From an uncultured Clostridia bacterium (GTDB lineage: Bacteria > Bacillota > Clostridia > Oscillospirales > Acutalibacteraceae), in NCBI GenBank assembly GCA_945875045.1, contig CAMCIX010000078.1, positions 1 through 7,056 on the forward strand: a stretch of DNA of 7,056 bases, given 5' to 3'. Shown piece by piece: positions 1-5,939 of the stretch. Within the stretch, counting starts at the first letter, position 1, and each line of letters opens with the position of its first letter. Under the pieces are notes generated by a model. It was not told the DNA's origin. It ran no database searches and worked only from the letters and a program-made list of their open reading frames with translations. Position numbers and translations under genes: made by a program.

Positions 1-833
1 CGTTCGCCGTTATAGGTAATGCCGCCCCATTCGGAATTTAATACCGTCCCGTTCTTTAGTGTAACAGTAAATTTCGGAGTGTAGCTGTAACGATAATATT
101 CAACTCTATTTCCTGTCTCGGGATTATAGTTGGTTTGTTTATATCTGTTCATACCCTCAATAATAGATATTTTTCCAACCTCAACCTTTGCAACGGGACA
201 TTTCATAATTTTCACCTCAAAAGAGGTTTCAAAGCCCAATATATTTGCTGTTACGGTATGCGTCCCTACGCCCCACTGATTGGTGTAGCTTTGACCGTCG
301 AAATAGGAAAGGTAATACCGTTGTTCGTTATAGATAATTCCGCCCAATTCTGAATTTAATACCGTTCCGTCCTTTAGCGTAACAGTAAATTTGGGTTCGT
401 AGCTGTAACGGTAATATTCAAGATCATAGTTTCCCGTATCGGGATTATACTCGGTTTGTTTATATCTGTTCATACCCTCAAAAATAGAAATTTTTTCAAC
501 CTCAACCTTTGCAACGGGCGTTTCCGTAATCTCCACTTCAAAAGAGGTTTCAAAGCCCATTATGCTCGCTGTTACTGTATGTATTCCGGCACCCCATTGA
601 TTATTGTAGCTTTGACCGTCGGAATAAGAAAGGTTGTACTGTTCGCCGTTATAGTTAATACTGCCCATTTCCGAATTTAAGACATCACCGTTTTTCAGCG
701 TAACAGTAAACTGCGGCATATACATATAGCCGTAATATCTATATTCTTCACCTGTTTCAGGGTCATAGTATGTAGACCACCACCTACTCGTACCCTCCAT
801 AATTGAAATTTTTTGAAACTCGACGCTTTCCAC
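1..833 (-). repeat. Tandem in-frame repeat, ~321-bp unit (Ig-like domains)
   Basis: There are three head-to-tail units: unit 1 at 833-516 (318 bp, 106 codons), unit 2 at 515-195 (321 bp, 107 codons), and unit 3 at 194-1 (cut by the window edge). Units 2 and 3 are much more alike at the DNA level than either is to unit 1. For example, the string taccctcaa recurs at 152 and 473, exactly 321 bp apart, inside a longer near-identical stretch. This indicates a recent duplication of the inner unit, or gene conversion between units 2 and 3. The equivalent site in unit 1 is at 791. Confidence 0.9.
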
Positions 834-932
834 CTCGGGCGTCGAACCCTCTGCCAATGCTGTAATCGGCAGAGGTAAAACCGTTATTAAAACCGCTAAC
901 AGCAACGCCAGATGCTTTTTTAAATTTTTCAC
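1..932 (-). CDS. Secreted protein with tandem bacterial Ig-like repeats (3' end beyond window)
   Basis: The frame is open from a GTG at 932-930 to the left edge: 310 codons with no stop, so the C-terminus is missing. The GTG is chosen because AAGGAG (947-942) lies 9 nt upstream. Residues 1-27 form a Sec signal peptide: a basic start (KNLKKH), a Leu/Val-rich core, and an Ala-Leu-Ala cleavage site before Glu28. After a short linker come three homologous units of 106-107 residues, the third truncated. Each has a V-x-x-V-E-x-x-K-I-S-I strand, an E-G-x-x-R turn, a Tyr-rich stretch, F-T-V-T-L-K-x-G, L-N-S-E, Y-x-L-S-Y-x-D-G-Q-S-Y, and a final H-T-V-T-A-x-x-x-G-F-E-T-S-F-E-V strand. That pattern fits bacterial Ig-like (Big) folds, which are known in adhesins and surface proteins. 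The gene lies 20 bp after the PBP stop, so it is probably the third gene of that operon. The ligand is unknown, and any cell-wall anchor or catalytic domain would be off-window. Confidence 0.85.
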   Translation of the reverse strand, partial: MKNLKKHLALLLAVLITVLPLPITALAEGSTPEVESVEFQKISIMEGTSRWWSTYYDPETGEEYRYYGYMYMPQFTVTLKNGDVLNSEMGSINYNGEQYNLSYSDGQSYNNQWGAGIHTVTASIMGFETSFEVEITETPVAKVEVEKISIFEGMNRYKQTEYNPDTGNYDLEYYRYSYEPKFTVTLKDGTVLNSELGGIIYNEQRYYLSYFDGQSYTNQWGVGTHTVTANILGFETSFEVKIMKCPVAKVEVGKISIIEGMNRYKQTNYNPETGNRVEYYRYSYTPKFTVTLKNGTVLNSEWGGITYNGE

Positions 933-941
933 GCAGAACAA

Positions 942-947
942 CTCCTT
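942..947 (-). promoter_or_regulatory. Ribosome binding site that fixes the GTG start of the Ig-repeat gene
   Basis: The minus strand reads AAGGAG here, followed by 9 nt and then GTG at 932. A TTG lies in the same frame directly after the AAGGAG, but it is too close to be used. No ATG precedes the signal peptide, so the non-ATG start is supported. Confidence 0.75.
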
Positions 948-952
948 ACAAA

Positions 953-2317
953 TTAATTATGCTTATTGCAAGTCTCGGGTATATTATCCGAGGCAAAATA
1001 GCCCATATCAGCCCTTCGGCATTTTTCAGAAAACAACATTCCGCTATCAAGGCAGTACGCCGCTTTCTTTATTTCGGCGCAGCTTGGATAATTCTTTTTC
1101 GCCGAGTTATCAAAGCCGCTTACCGCTTCGGAAAAAATCTCGCAGGCATTGTTTTTCACAAGCTCGGTTCCGTGCCATACCGCACAGGTGTATTGCGGAG
1201 TAAATCCGACAAACCAGTTGCCTAAATCTCCCGTTCCCGTCTTTCCTCCGACCGAAACACCCTCGCACCGCGCGTTTTCGCCGGTTCCGCCCGCGGTGAC
1301 AACATTTTGCAGTAATCTGTTCATAATATACGCTGTCGAGCTTTTTATAACCTGCTTTTCCTCCGATTTATTTTCATAAACCGTTTCTCCGCTTTTATCG
1401 CAGATTTTAAGCACCGTATGCGGCTTGCGGTAGCTCCCGCCGGTTGCGAAAATCTGATAATAGCCCGCCATATCAGCAGGGCTTACCCCCTCGTAAAGAT
1501 GACCGAGCGCAACATTGCCGATAACCTCGTCCTCGCCGTAAAGCTCCGCCTTTTTCTTTTCAAAATCAAGCGTAAGCCCAAATTTACTCTCTAAAAAATC
1601 CAGCGAATTTTTAACCCCCACAGTCTGCATACAGCGCACCGCCACGGTGTTGAGAGAGGTTTTAATTGCATACGCTAAGCTTGTGTTTTCGTTTGTATAA
1701 GTCTTTGTTGCGTTTACAGGCCAATCATACTTTTGCCCGTTTTCACCCTCGATTTTCTTAATCGGAGAATCGGGATAAACCGTGGACCAATCCGCAAGCC
1801 CGTTTTCTATCGCGGGGGCGTAAGCGCACAGCGGCTTAAAGGAGGAATAAGGCGGCGTCTTTTCGGTCGCGAAATTTACATAATTCCCATCAATCGATCC
1901 TGAGCTGTATAACGCCAGTAAATTACCCTGCAAATCAGTAACTGCGCAGCCGAAATCAAGCTCTTTAATGCCTCGGCTTTCATACGCCTTTTTAACCGAC
2001 TCAAACACCCTGTCATCAAAAGCGGTATATACCGTACATTCGTTTTTAAGCAGATACTCTCTGGCTTTTTTTACGGTACAGCCCTGCGCTTCGGCTACAG
2101 CCGACTCACTTTCGGACAGAACTGCCTCAAGATATGCCCGACGGTCATTTCCCTCAAGCTCTGTACGTCCGTCCGAAATGCTTTGGAGTGTGGCAAGCTC
2201 CCCGCCGTTTATATCTTTTATTTGCAATTTTTTCCCCTTGCCCTGCGAACAGCCTGAAATAATTATCAATTCTGCGAAAATAACCGCCGTAAGAAAAAAC
2301 GCCGTAATTTTTTTCAT
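953..2317 (-). CDS. Penicillin-binding lipoprotein, transpeptidase only (class A-like without GT51)
   Basis: This 454-residue protein should be an extracytoplasmic lipoprotein that cross-links peptidoglycan. Residues 1-23 are a lipoprotein signal with lipobox I-S-G-C (Cys23 lipidated). The transpeptidase domain covers about 95-390 and carries all three active-site motifs: S158-S-F-K161 (nucleophile Ser158), S221-L-N223, and K359-T-G-T. Flanking sequence such as F-K-P-L, N-W-F-V-G-F-T-P and A-V-W-H-G matches class A PBPs rather than class B. The expected ~200-residue glycosyltransferase 51 domain is absent. Residues 55-115 resemble the GT-TP linker only. The tail has the pattern Y-C-L-D-S-G ... 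E-K-C ... E-T-C-x-x-H (Cys422, 433, 450), as in clostridial PBP1 C-termini. The ATG overlaps the upstream stop by 1 nt (TAATG), and GGAGGTGA (2335-2328) lies 10 nt before it, so translation is probably coupled. It could instead be a weakly active or regulatory PBP, but all the motifs are intact. Confidence 0.9.
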   Translation of the reverse strand: MKKITAFFLTAVIFAELIIISGCSQGKGKKLQIKDINGGELATLQSISDGRTELEGNDRRAYLEAVLSESESAVAEAQGCTVKKAREYLLKNECTVYTAFDDRVFESVKKAYESRGIKELDFGCAVTDLQGNLLALYSSGSIDGNYVNFATEKTPPYSSFKPLCAYAPAIENGLADWSTVYPDSPIKKIEGENGQKYDWPVNATKTYTNENTSLAYAIKTSLNTVAVRCMQTVGVKNSLDFLESKFGLTLDFEKKKAELYGEDEVIGNVALGHLYEGVSPADMAGYYQIFATGGSYRKPHTVLKICDKSGETVYENKSEEKQVIKSSTAYIMNRLLQNVVTAGGTGENARCEGVSVGGKTGTGDLGNWFVGFTPQYTCAVWHGTELVKNNACEIFSEAVSGFDNSAKKNYPSCAEIKKAAYCLDSGMLFSEKCRRADMGYFASDNIPETCNKHN

Positions 2318-3999
2318 TATTTTGCCGTCACCTCCGATTTAAGATACTCCTCAATGTCATCAGGCAGGCGGGTTTCGGGCTGATCCTTAATTTTAGCGCC
2401 GAGGTTGCTTAGCCTGTCCTTTGCCGTATGAACCGAGTAAGCCGCCGATTTAAGCTCTTTAAGGCAAATCTGCGCGCTCGAAGTATCCCCCGACCTGTTA
2501 TAAAGCGTTATTCCCGTAATAAGCATATAGCAGTATTCCTTATATTCCTCATATGCAAAGGGAGCTTTTTCAAAAATCTGCCGTTTATATTCAATTACCT
2601 TTTTAAAATCACCTGCCGAATAGGCCTGTCTTGCCTTTACGGTGTATGCAATAGGTACATACTCGTTGCGACTGATAATACCGTCGGCGATTTTTCCCGC
2701 TTTTTCAGTATCCTTTTCAATTATAAGAAGTTGAGTTTGGGTGCGGGTATCAAAGGGATAAAGAGAATTTGCCGCCTCATATTTCCCAAAATGCGAAAGG
2801 GCAAGCGAAATACCGAAATAAACGCAAACAATTGCCGCCAAAAAGCTTATCCCGCCGACCGCCTCGCTCTTTTTTAAGGAGTATTCCTTCCCCGTGCCGT
2901 AATCGGTGAAAAGGAGCAGAAGCATAAACACCGCAATAAACTGCAGGTCAAAATCAAAACAGCAATGAAGCGCGGTGACGGCAAGAATAACCCGCTTATA
3001 AAAGGGCTTTTTTCCGCCGAAAACCGATTTTATAATTGCCGCCGCGAAAAGCAGAGCGGGCAACCAGCCTACGTCGAGCGAAAGCTGTAAAAAGTCGTTA
3101 TGTATATACATTACCGAATACACGCCGGTCTGCACCGACTGCTGTATATAGTAGTATCCCATATACCCAAGCCCGAAGGGGTGCTTTAATATAAGCGGAA
3201 GTGCGTCCTTAAAATACAAAAGCCGTCCTATAAAGGTGCTTTCGTTAAGGGATATGGTTAAAAATCTTCCGAAAGCATTATCGCCGCCCGAAGCTGCGGC
3301 AAAAATCACCGCACCTACCGCCAGAAGACCGAAAACCGCCGCCGCAAACAGCTTTATCCGACGATTTTTTACGGTGAAAATCAAAACCGCATTAGCCGAA
3401 ACAGCCAGCACAAACACCGTTCGACTGCCCGAATACATAATTCCGAAAAGCAAAACGGCGATTACCGCAAAATCAAGTACACGAAGCTTTGGTCTTGAAA
3501 GGGCAATAAGCTCCGATATAAGGGCAAAGAGCGCGAAGGTGTTTGGGTATTCGAAAAAGCCCGCAAGTCTGCCGGAGACCGAGAAAAAGTCCTCAAAAGC
3601 AGGTATCTGCATACCCACAGCCGAAACCGCCGTCATAACCGCGGCTGTGAAAGGAATTCTCGAAATTATGCCGTCAATATTCTCGGTCTGCATTAGCACC
3701 AAAAGATAAAGCGGAACGGGCAGGAATTTCATAAAACCTATAACCGCCATACCTCCGTCCACCGCCCAAAAGGCGGTTAAGCCGTAAAAGAGGGCTATAC
3801 AAAGCACCGAAGCAGAGGTGATATTAAGGCAAAAGCGCATCTGCTTATTCTTAGCCGACTTATATATCAGCCAAATAAGCATTGCCGCCGCCGCGGCGCA
3901 AGAAAGATATTCGTGGAATGTGCCGATACAAAACAGACATACTGTTAATAAAATTTCAGCAAAGCTAACCTTCTTAATTTCTTCCGCCGTACTGCTCAC
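2317..3999 (-). CDS. O-antigen ligase/polymerase-like (Wzy_C) membrane protein with C-terminal helical repeat domain
   Basis: This is a 560-residue polytopic membrane protein. Hydrophobic segments run from about residue 13 to 365, with a last one at about 382-402, followed by a soluble tail of ~155 residues. The family joins or polymerises lipid-linked glycans on the outer face of the membrane. Visible family marks are G-R-L-A-G-F-F-E-Y-P-N-T (143-154), S-G-S-R-T (190-194), K-H-P-F-G-L-G-Y (272-279), and H300-N-D-F-L-Q-L, whose His-Asn matches the conserved periplasmic-loop His of WaaL/Wzy_C proteins. The tail is helical with the character of tetratricopeptide repeats (A-x-x-x-Y-x-x-G-D-F-x-x-x-I around 456-469), as in many Gram-positive Wzy_C proteins. 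The start is GTG; the frame is closed by TAA at 4014-4012 and no ATG lies nearby. Its Shine-Dalgarno is ambiguous: AAGAG lies upstream and GAGG abuts the start. It overlaps the PBP start. The acceptor (teichoic acid, protein or polysaccharide) cannot be read from sequence. Confidence 0.85.
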   Translation of the reverse strand: MSSTAEEIKKVSFAEILLTVCLFCIGTFHEYLSCAAAAAMLIWLIYKSAKNKQMRFCLNITSASVLCIALFYGLTAFWAVDGGMAVIGFMKFLPVPLYLLVLMQTENIDGIISRIPFTAAVMTAVSAVGMQIPAFEDFFSVSGRLAGFFEYPNTFALFALISELIALSRPKLRVLDFAVIAVLLFGIMYSGSRTVFVLAVSANAVLIFTVKNRRIKLFAAAVFGLLAVGAVIFAAASGGDNAFGRFLTISLNESTFIGRLLYFKDALPLILKHPFGLGYMGYYYIQQSVQTGVYSVMYIHNDFLQLSLDVGWLPALLFAAAIIKSVFGGKKPFYKRVILAVTALHCCFDFDLQFIAVFMLLLLFTDYGTGKEYSLKKSEAVGGISFLAAIVCVYFGISLALSHFGKYEAANSLYPFDTRTQTQLLIIEKDTEKAGKIADGIISRNEYVPIAYTVKARQAYSAGDFKKVIEYKRQIFEKAPFAYEEYKEYCYMLITGITLYNRSGDTSSAQICLKELKSAAYSVHTAKDRLSNLGAKIKDQPETRLPDDIEEYLKSEVTAK

Positions 4000-4041
4000 C
4001 TCTTGCTTCTCTTAACTGCGTCAAATATATAACACTTTATT

Positions 4042-4101
4042 TCAACGGATAACTATCGGGCAACAGGGTGTAATAAAGCAGATAAATCCTAATATTTTCA
4101 T
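4042..4101 (-). CDS. Possible 19-residue leader peptide
   Basis: An ATG at 4101 follows AGAGG with a 5-nt gap and opens a 19-codon frame ending in TGA. The product would be a short hydrophobic peptide, M-K-I-L-G-F-I-C-F-I-T-P-C-C, with three cysteines. It sits inside the long leader between the candidate promoter at 4192-4220 and the ligase GTG at 3999, with 42 nt between its stop and that start. It could be a leader peptide that tunes expression of the operon, or a chance frame. I see no clear anti-terminator or terminator pair after it. Frames this short are common by chance, and only the Shine-Dalgarno and the position support this one. Confidence 0.25.
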   Translation of the reverse strand: MKILGFICFITPCCPIVIR

Positions 4102-4128
4102 ATTGACCTCTTTGGTGTTTACTAATAA

Positions 4129-4144
4129 CATAATCCCGATTATG
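4129..4144. promoter_or_regulatory. 16-bp inverted repeat in the operon leader
   Basis: CATAATC and GATTATG are perfect 7-bp inverted arms around a CC centre. It lies about 40-55 nt downstream of the predicted start site of the operon. It could be an operator for a dimeric repressor or a weak RNA hairpin with a very tight loop. No known regulator motif is recognised. Confidence 0.3.
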
Positions 4145-4191
4145 CTGCAAGTTTCATTGTATACATAAAACGAATATAATTTTATTCTTAT

Positions 4192-4220
4192 ATTCTATCA
4201 TACGTATTCCTGAAAATCAA
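4192..4220 (-). promoter_or_regulatory. Candidate sigma-A promoter of the ligase-PBP-Ig operon
   Basis: On the minus strand, TTGATT (4220-4215) and TAGAAT (4197-4192) are separated by exactly 17 bp. Initiation would fall near 4185, giving an untranslated leader of about 186 nt before the ligase GTG. A weaker alternative closer to the gene is TATATT around 4025-4035 with a poor -35 box. Confidence 0.5.
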
Positions 4221-4249
4221 GAATTAAACACCCAAAAAGGAATTGCTTT

Positions 4250-4480
4250 GAACAGTCTGAAGACTTACAAGCCGAGCTTTGCAGAAGCTATGACGAAATT
4301 ATTTCGTGGGCAGACCTTTATGACAGCGCGAGCATTGAAGCTAAGAAAATGATTGTAAACAGTATGATAAAACGGATAGATGTGTTCCGCGACTATAAAT
4401 TAAAAATTGAGTTTAACTTTGATATTAAGCAATTTTTCTTAGGAATTGACAAGGAAATAACATTTGATATGACCGCATAG
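4250..4480 (+). pseudogene. C-terminal remnant of a large serine recombinase
   Basis: The plus-strand frame reads E-Q-S-E-D-L-Q-A-E-L ... S-Y-D-E-I-I-S-W-A-D-L-Y-D-S-A-S-I-E-A-K-K-M-I-V ... I-K-R-I-D-V-F-R-D-Y-K-L-K-I-E-F-N and ends at TAG (4478-4480): 76 codons. I recognise this as the extreme C-terminus of large serine recombinases of the TnpX/Tn4451-like resolvase family common on clostridial mobile elements. The proteins are usually 500-600 residues. The catalytic resolvase domain, zinc-ribbon recombinase domain and start are missing, and an in-frame TGA lies at 4211-4213. The surviving part has no internal stop, so the truncation may be fairly recent. It is the only coding trace on the plus strand, convergent with the tRNA. 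It must be non-functional; the rest of the element is gone. Confidence 0.75.
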
Positions 4481-4482
4481 GC

Positions 4483-4526
4483 AAAAAGGCAGCCCATTAA
4501 AAACGGACTGCCTTTTTGGTTTTTCT
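4483..4526 (+). terminator. Intrinsic terminator after the recombinase remnant
   Basis: AAAAAGGCAG (4483-4492) pairs with CTGCCTTTTT (4508-4517); the inner CC/GG extends the stem past a one-base bulge. A T-rich tract follows (TTTTTGGTTTTT). The symmetric A and T runs mean it could also stop minus-strand transcripts. It starts 3 nt after the remnant's stop codon, so it probably came with the element. Confidence 0.85.
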
Positions 4527-4566
4527 ACTGTTTTATATAGTCTTTAAACGCGAGAGAAAAAAGTGC

Positions 4567-4610
4567 AAAAAAATAAGCACCTCAAGCACGCGTCTGCGTA
4601 CCGAGGCACT
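4567..4610 (-). terminator. Intrinsic terminator of the tRNA-Ala transcript
   Basis: On the minus strand, AGTGCCTC (4610-4603) pairs with GAGGTGCT (4583-4576), with two G-U pairs. An inner stem GTACGC/GCGTGC (4601-4596 and 4591-4586) closes a 4-nt loop. A T tract, TATTTTTTT, follows at once. It lies 5 nt beyond the encoded CCA end. Confidence 0.85.
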
Positions 4611-4615
4611 CGGTG

Positions 4616-4691
4616 TGGTGGAGCATAGCGGGATCGAACCGCTGACCTCTACACTGCCAGTGTAGCGCTCTCCCAGCTGAGCTAATGCCCC
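4616..4691 (-). tRNA. tRNA-Ala (anticodon GGC)
   Basis: The minus strand folds into a complete cloverleaf of 76 nt with the CCA encoded. The acceptor stem is GGGGCAT/ATGCTCC and includes the G3:U70 wobble pair, the main alanine identity element. The D arm is GCTC...GAGC, and the anticodon arm is CTACA-CTGGCAG-TGTAG with anticodon GGC (reads GCC and GCU). The T arm contains GGTTCGATCC and the discriminator is A. It is transcribed from the promoter at 4781-4809 through the broken tRNA half, and ends at the terminator at 4567-4610. Confidence 0.97.
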
Positions 4692-4729
4692 TTATTGGGT
4701 TGTTGGGATTTTTTGCTTTCGCAGGGTGT

Positions 4730-4769
4730 GTAAGCAAGTTGCTCACGCTCCCGGCTGAGCTATACCCCC
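4730..4769 (-). pseudogene. Truncated tRNA (5' half only)
   Basis: The minus strand begins GGGGGTATAGCTCAGCCGGG, a normal 5' acceptor strand plus D arm. The D arm then lacks about two bases compared with the usual GGGAGAGC. A stem GTGAG/CTTAC with a 7-nt loop (CAACTTG) follows in the anticodon position, but there is A where the universal U33 belongs. No T arm (GGTTCRANNCC) and no partner for GGGGGTA exist before tRNA-Ala starts at 4691. The original identity cannot be told. The broken gene still lies at the promoter-proximal end of the transcript. Confidence 0.7.
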
Positions 4770-4780
4770 GAACAAAATCT

Positions 4781-4809
4781 ATATTACCATAAAAAACTCA
4801 AAATAGCAA
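4781..4809 (-). promoter_or_regulatory. Strong sigma-A-type promoter of the tRNA unit
   Basis: On the minus strand, TTGCTA (4809-4804) and TAATAT (4786-4781) are spaced by exactly 17 bp. Initiation is expected near 4774, about 5 nt before the truncated tRNA half. An A/T-rich run (4811-4829) upstream could act as an UP element, as is usual for stable-RNA promoters. Confidence 0.75.
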
Positions 4810-4851
4810 GGATTTTTTTAATTTTTTTTGAATTTGGGGCTGTAAAAAAAT

Positions 4852-5090
4852 AAATCGGGCTTGTAGGAGTGATTCACGGGACGATGTGGGCATCGTCCCC
4901 TACGTATTTAGATATTAGATTTTAGATGTCAGTCATTAGATGCGGAAAGCATAAATGACTTCCCGACGTTAAAAACGGATAATGTAGGGAACGGATTTAT
5001 CCGTTCCGCATTTCAGACGCTATACGGCGGGAGACAAGCCCCCGCCTTACGTTTGTTAATTAAATTTGTTATCCCTACAAACCCCGATTT
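4852..5090. mobile_element. MITE/REP-like non-coding composite repeat
   Basis: This ~240-bp non-coding stretch is bounded by imperfect inverted repeats: AAATCGGGCTTGTAGG (4852-4867) on the left, and on the right the complement of AAATCGGGGTTTGTAGG (5090-5074). Three hairpins lie inside: GGGACGATG/CATCGTCCC (4878-4899), GGAACGGAT/ATCCGTTCC (4988-5007, 2-nt loop) and GGCGGG/CCCGCC (5026-5046). Each is near a GTAGG or TACG motif, as in dispersed hairpin repeats of clostridial genomes. A 7-bp-phased TTAGAT run lies at 4908-4941. No ORF of note is present. It sits between the carboxypeptidase stop and the tRNA promoter, where it may also act as a transcription-ending structure. No clear target-site duplication is visible. 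Confidence 0.55.
4908..4941 (+). repeat. TTAGAT heptad-phased short repeat
   Basis: TTAGAT occurs at 4908, 4915, 4922 and 4936, so the copies are phased every 7 bp with the copy expected at 4929 decayed. It is a short tandem repeat inside the composite element. Confidence 0.7.
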
Positions 5091-5114
5091 TTTCACCGTC
5101 CTGCTCTTCTTTAT

Positions 5115-5939
5115 TTACTGCTTATTAAGGTACTCCAAATATTCTTCAAGGCACATATTAAGACGATTCATTTCCTTTGCGGCGTTTATGCCGACAAAGC
5201 GGTAATGCCACGATTCGTGAATTACGCCGGTAATCTCCTGCTTTTCGCCGCTGTAACGCATAATAAAGCCGTAATCCGCGGCGTGCTCCTGCATCCATCT
5301 ATACATCTCGGTGGTTTCAAACTTATCGTCCGCCATATTAAAGTCGGCGGCAAGCCCTGTGTGATGCTCGCTTGTACCCGGTCTTGCTACTACAGTCGCC
5401 GCCTCGTCCTCCGCTTTGTCGGCGGGAACACCCTTTGCAATCTGGCAGTCTACCTGCTTTTTAAAAAGCATATTCTGCGTGCTGTAGGAGCGGTAGGGCG
5501 ACCAAACGTATAGCTTTACTCCGTCCGCCCACGCGGCTTCAATCATCGCCTGCATATAGGGCCAGACGTCCTTATCTATCTGCTTTAGAGAGCCGTTTAT
5601 ATACTTATCGGGAATGGTGGTTAAATTGCCCTCGTAATCGTAATCCTCAGGCAAAGGATTTTCACCGTTTACAAGCAAAAGCTTGGTGTAATTCGCGTCA
5701 AGCCCGTTAGGACCTGTGGCGGGATAGCTCGGAGTCGAGGTCTGCTCGGACGAAACATCCGACATATTATCGCTCTGTATACTGCTTACATCAGAGGAGG
5801 CGTTATCCTTTTCGCCGCCCGACATTACCGCCTTTACCGCAAAGACGATAAGCAGAATAACAGCCGCTAATATCACGGCGCAGACCGACAGAAAAATCCT
5901 GCGCCGTATGATCGCTTTATGTCTTTGAGCTTTAGTCAT
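5115..5939 (-). CDS. Membrane-anchored D-alanyl-D-alanine carboxypeptidase, VanY/M15B family
   Basis: This 274-residue enzyme should remove the terminal D-Ala from peptidoglycan stem peptides outside the membrane. A basic N-terminus (1-15) precedes one membrane helix (about 16-39) with no clear cleavage site, then a Ser/Thr/Asp-rich spacer (41-75). The peptidase domain covers about 85-270. It carries the M15 signature S190-E-H192-H-T-G195-L-A-A-D199 (His192 and Asp199 bind zinc), the catalytic Glu242 and zinc ligand His245 in H-E-S-W-H-Y-R, and the substrate-side Y-R-S-Y-S-T-Q (149-155). All key residues are present. AGGGG lies 6-7 nt before the ATG, and the gap to the lepA stop is 12 bp, so the two genes probably share a transcript. 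Without vanA/H/X or vanRS nearby, a housekeeping wall-trimming role is likelier than glycopeptide resistance. It could also act as an L,D- or D,D-peptidase on related substrates. Confidence 0.9.
   Translation of the reverse strand: MTKAQRHKAIIRRRIFLSVCAVILAAVILLIVFAVKAVMSGGEKDNASSDVSSIQSDNMSDVSSEQTSTPSYPATGPNGLDANYTKLLLVNGENPLPEDYDYEGNLTTIPDKYINGSLKQIDKDVWPYMQAMIEAAWADGVKLYVWSPYRSYSTQNMLFKKQVDCQIAKGVPADKAEDEAATVVARPGTSEHHTGLAADFNMADDKFETTEMYRWMQEHAADYGFIMRYSGEKQEITGVIHESWHYRFVGINAAKEMNRLNMCLEEYLEYLNKQ

Noticed and set aside
135..680. Two similar plus-strand open frames (135-353 and 456-680)
   Set aside because: Their similarity is only a mirror of the in-frame Ig-like repeats on the minus strand; the frame with signal peptide and repeats is the minus one.
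2428..4015. Plus-strand open frames opposite the membrane protein (2428-2877, 3236-3709, 3818-4015)
   Set aside because: They are antisense to a gene with clear Wzy_C motifs and membrane helices; composition is that of reversed hydrophobic codons.
4103..4131. Plus-strand promoter-like TTGACC-17-TAACAT
   Set aside because: TTGACC is the complement of the small frame's Shine-Dalgarno region, the -10 box is weak, and nothing downstream on the plus strand is an intact gene.
4129..4144. Palindrome as an attachment site of the lost serine-recombinase element
   Set aside because: It has a central dinucleotide like such sites, but it is far shorter than the usual ~40-50 bp site and no second copy is visible in the window.
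4692..4769. A second functional tRNA upstream of tRNA-Ala
   Set aside because: No T arm, no 3' acceptor strand, no U33 and a shortened D arm; only the 5' half is tRNA-like.
4852..5090. CRISPR array
   Set aside because: The hairpins differ from one another and there are no identical repeats separated by regular spacers.
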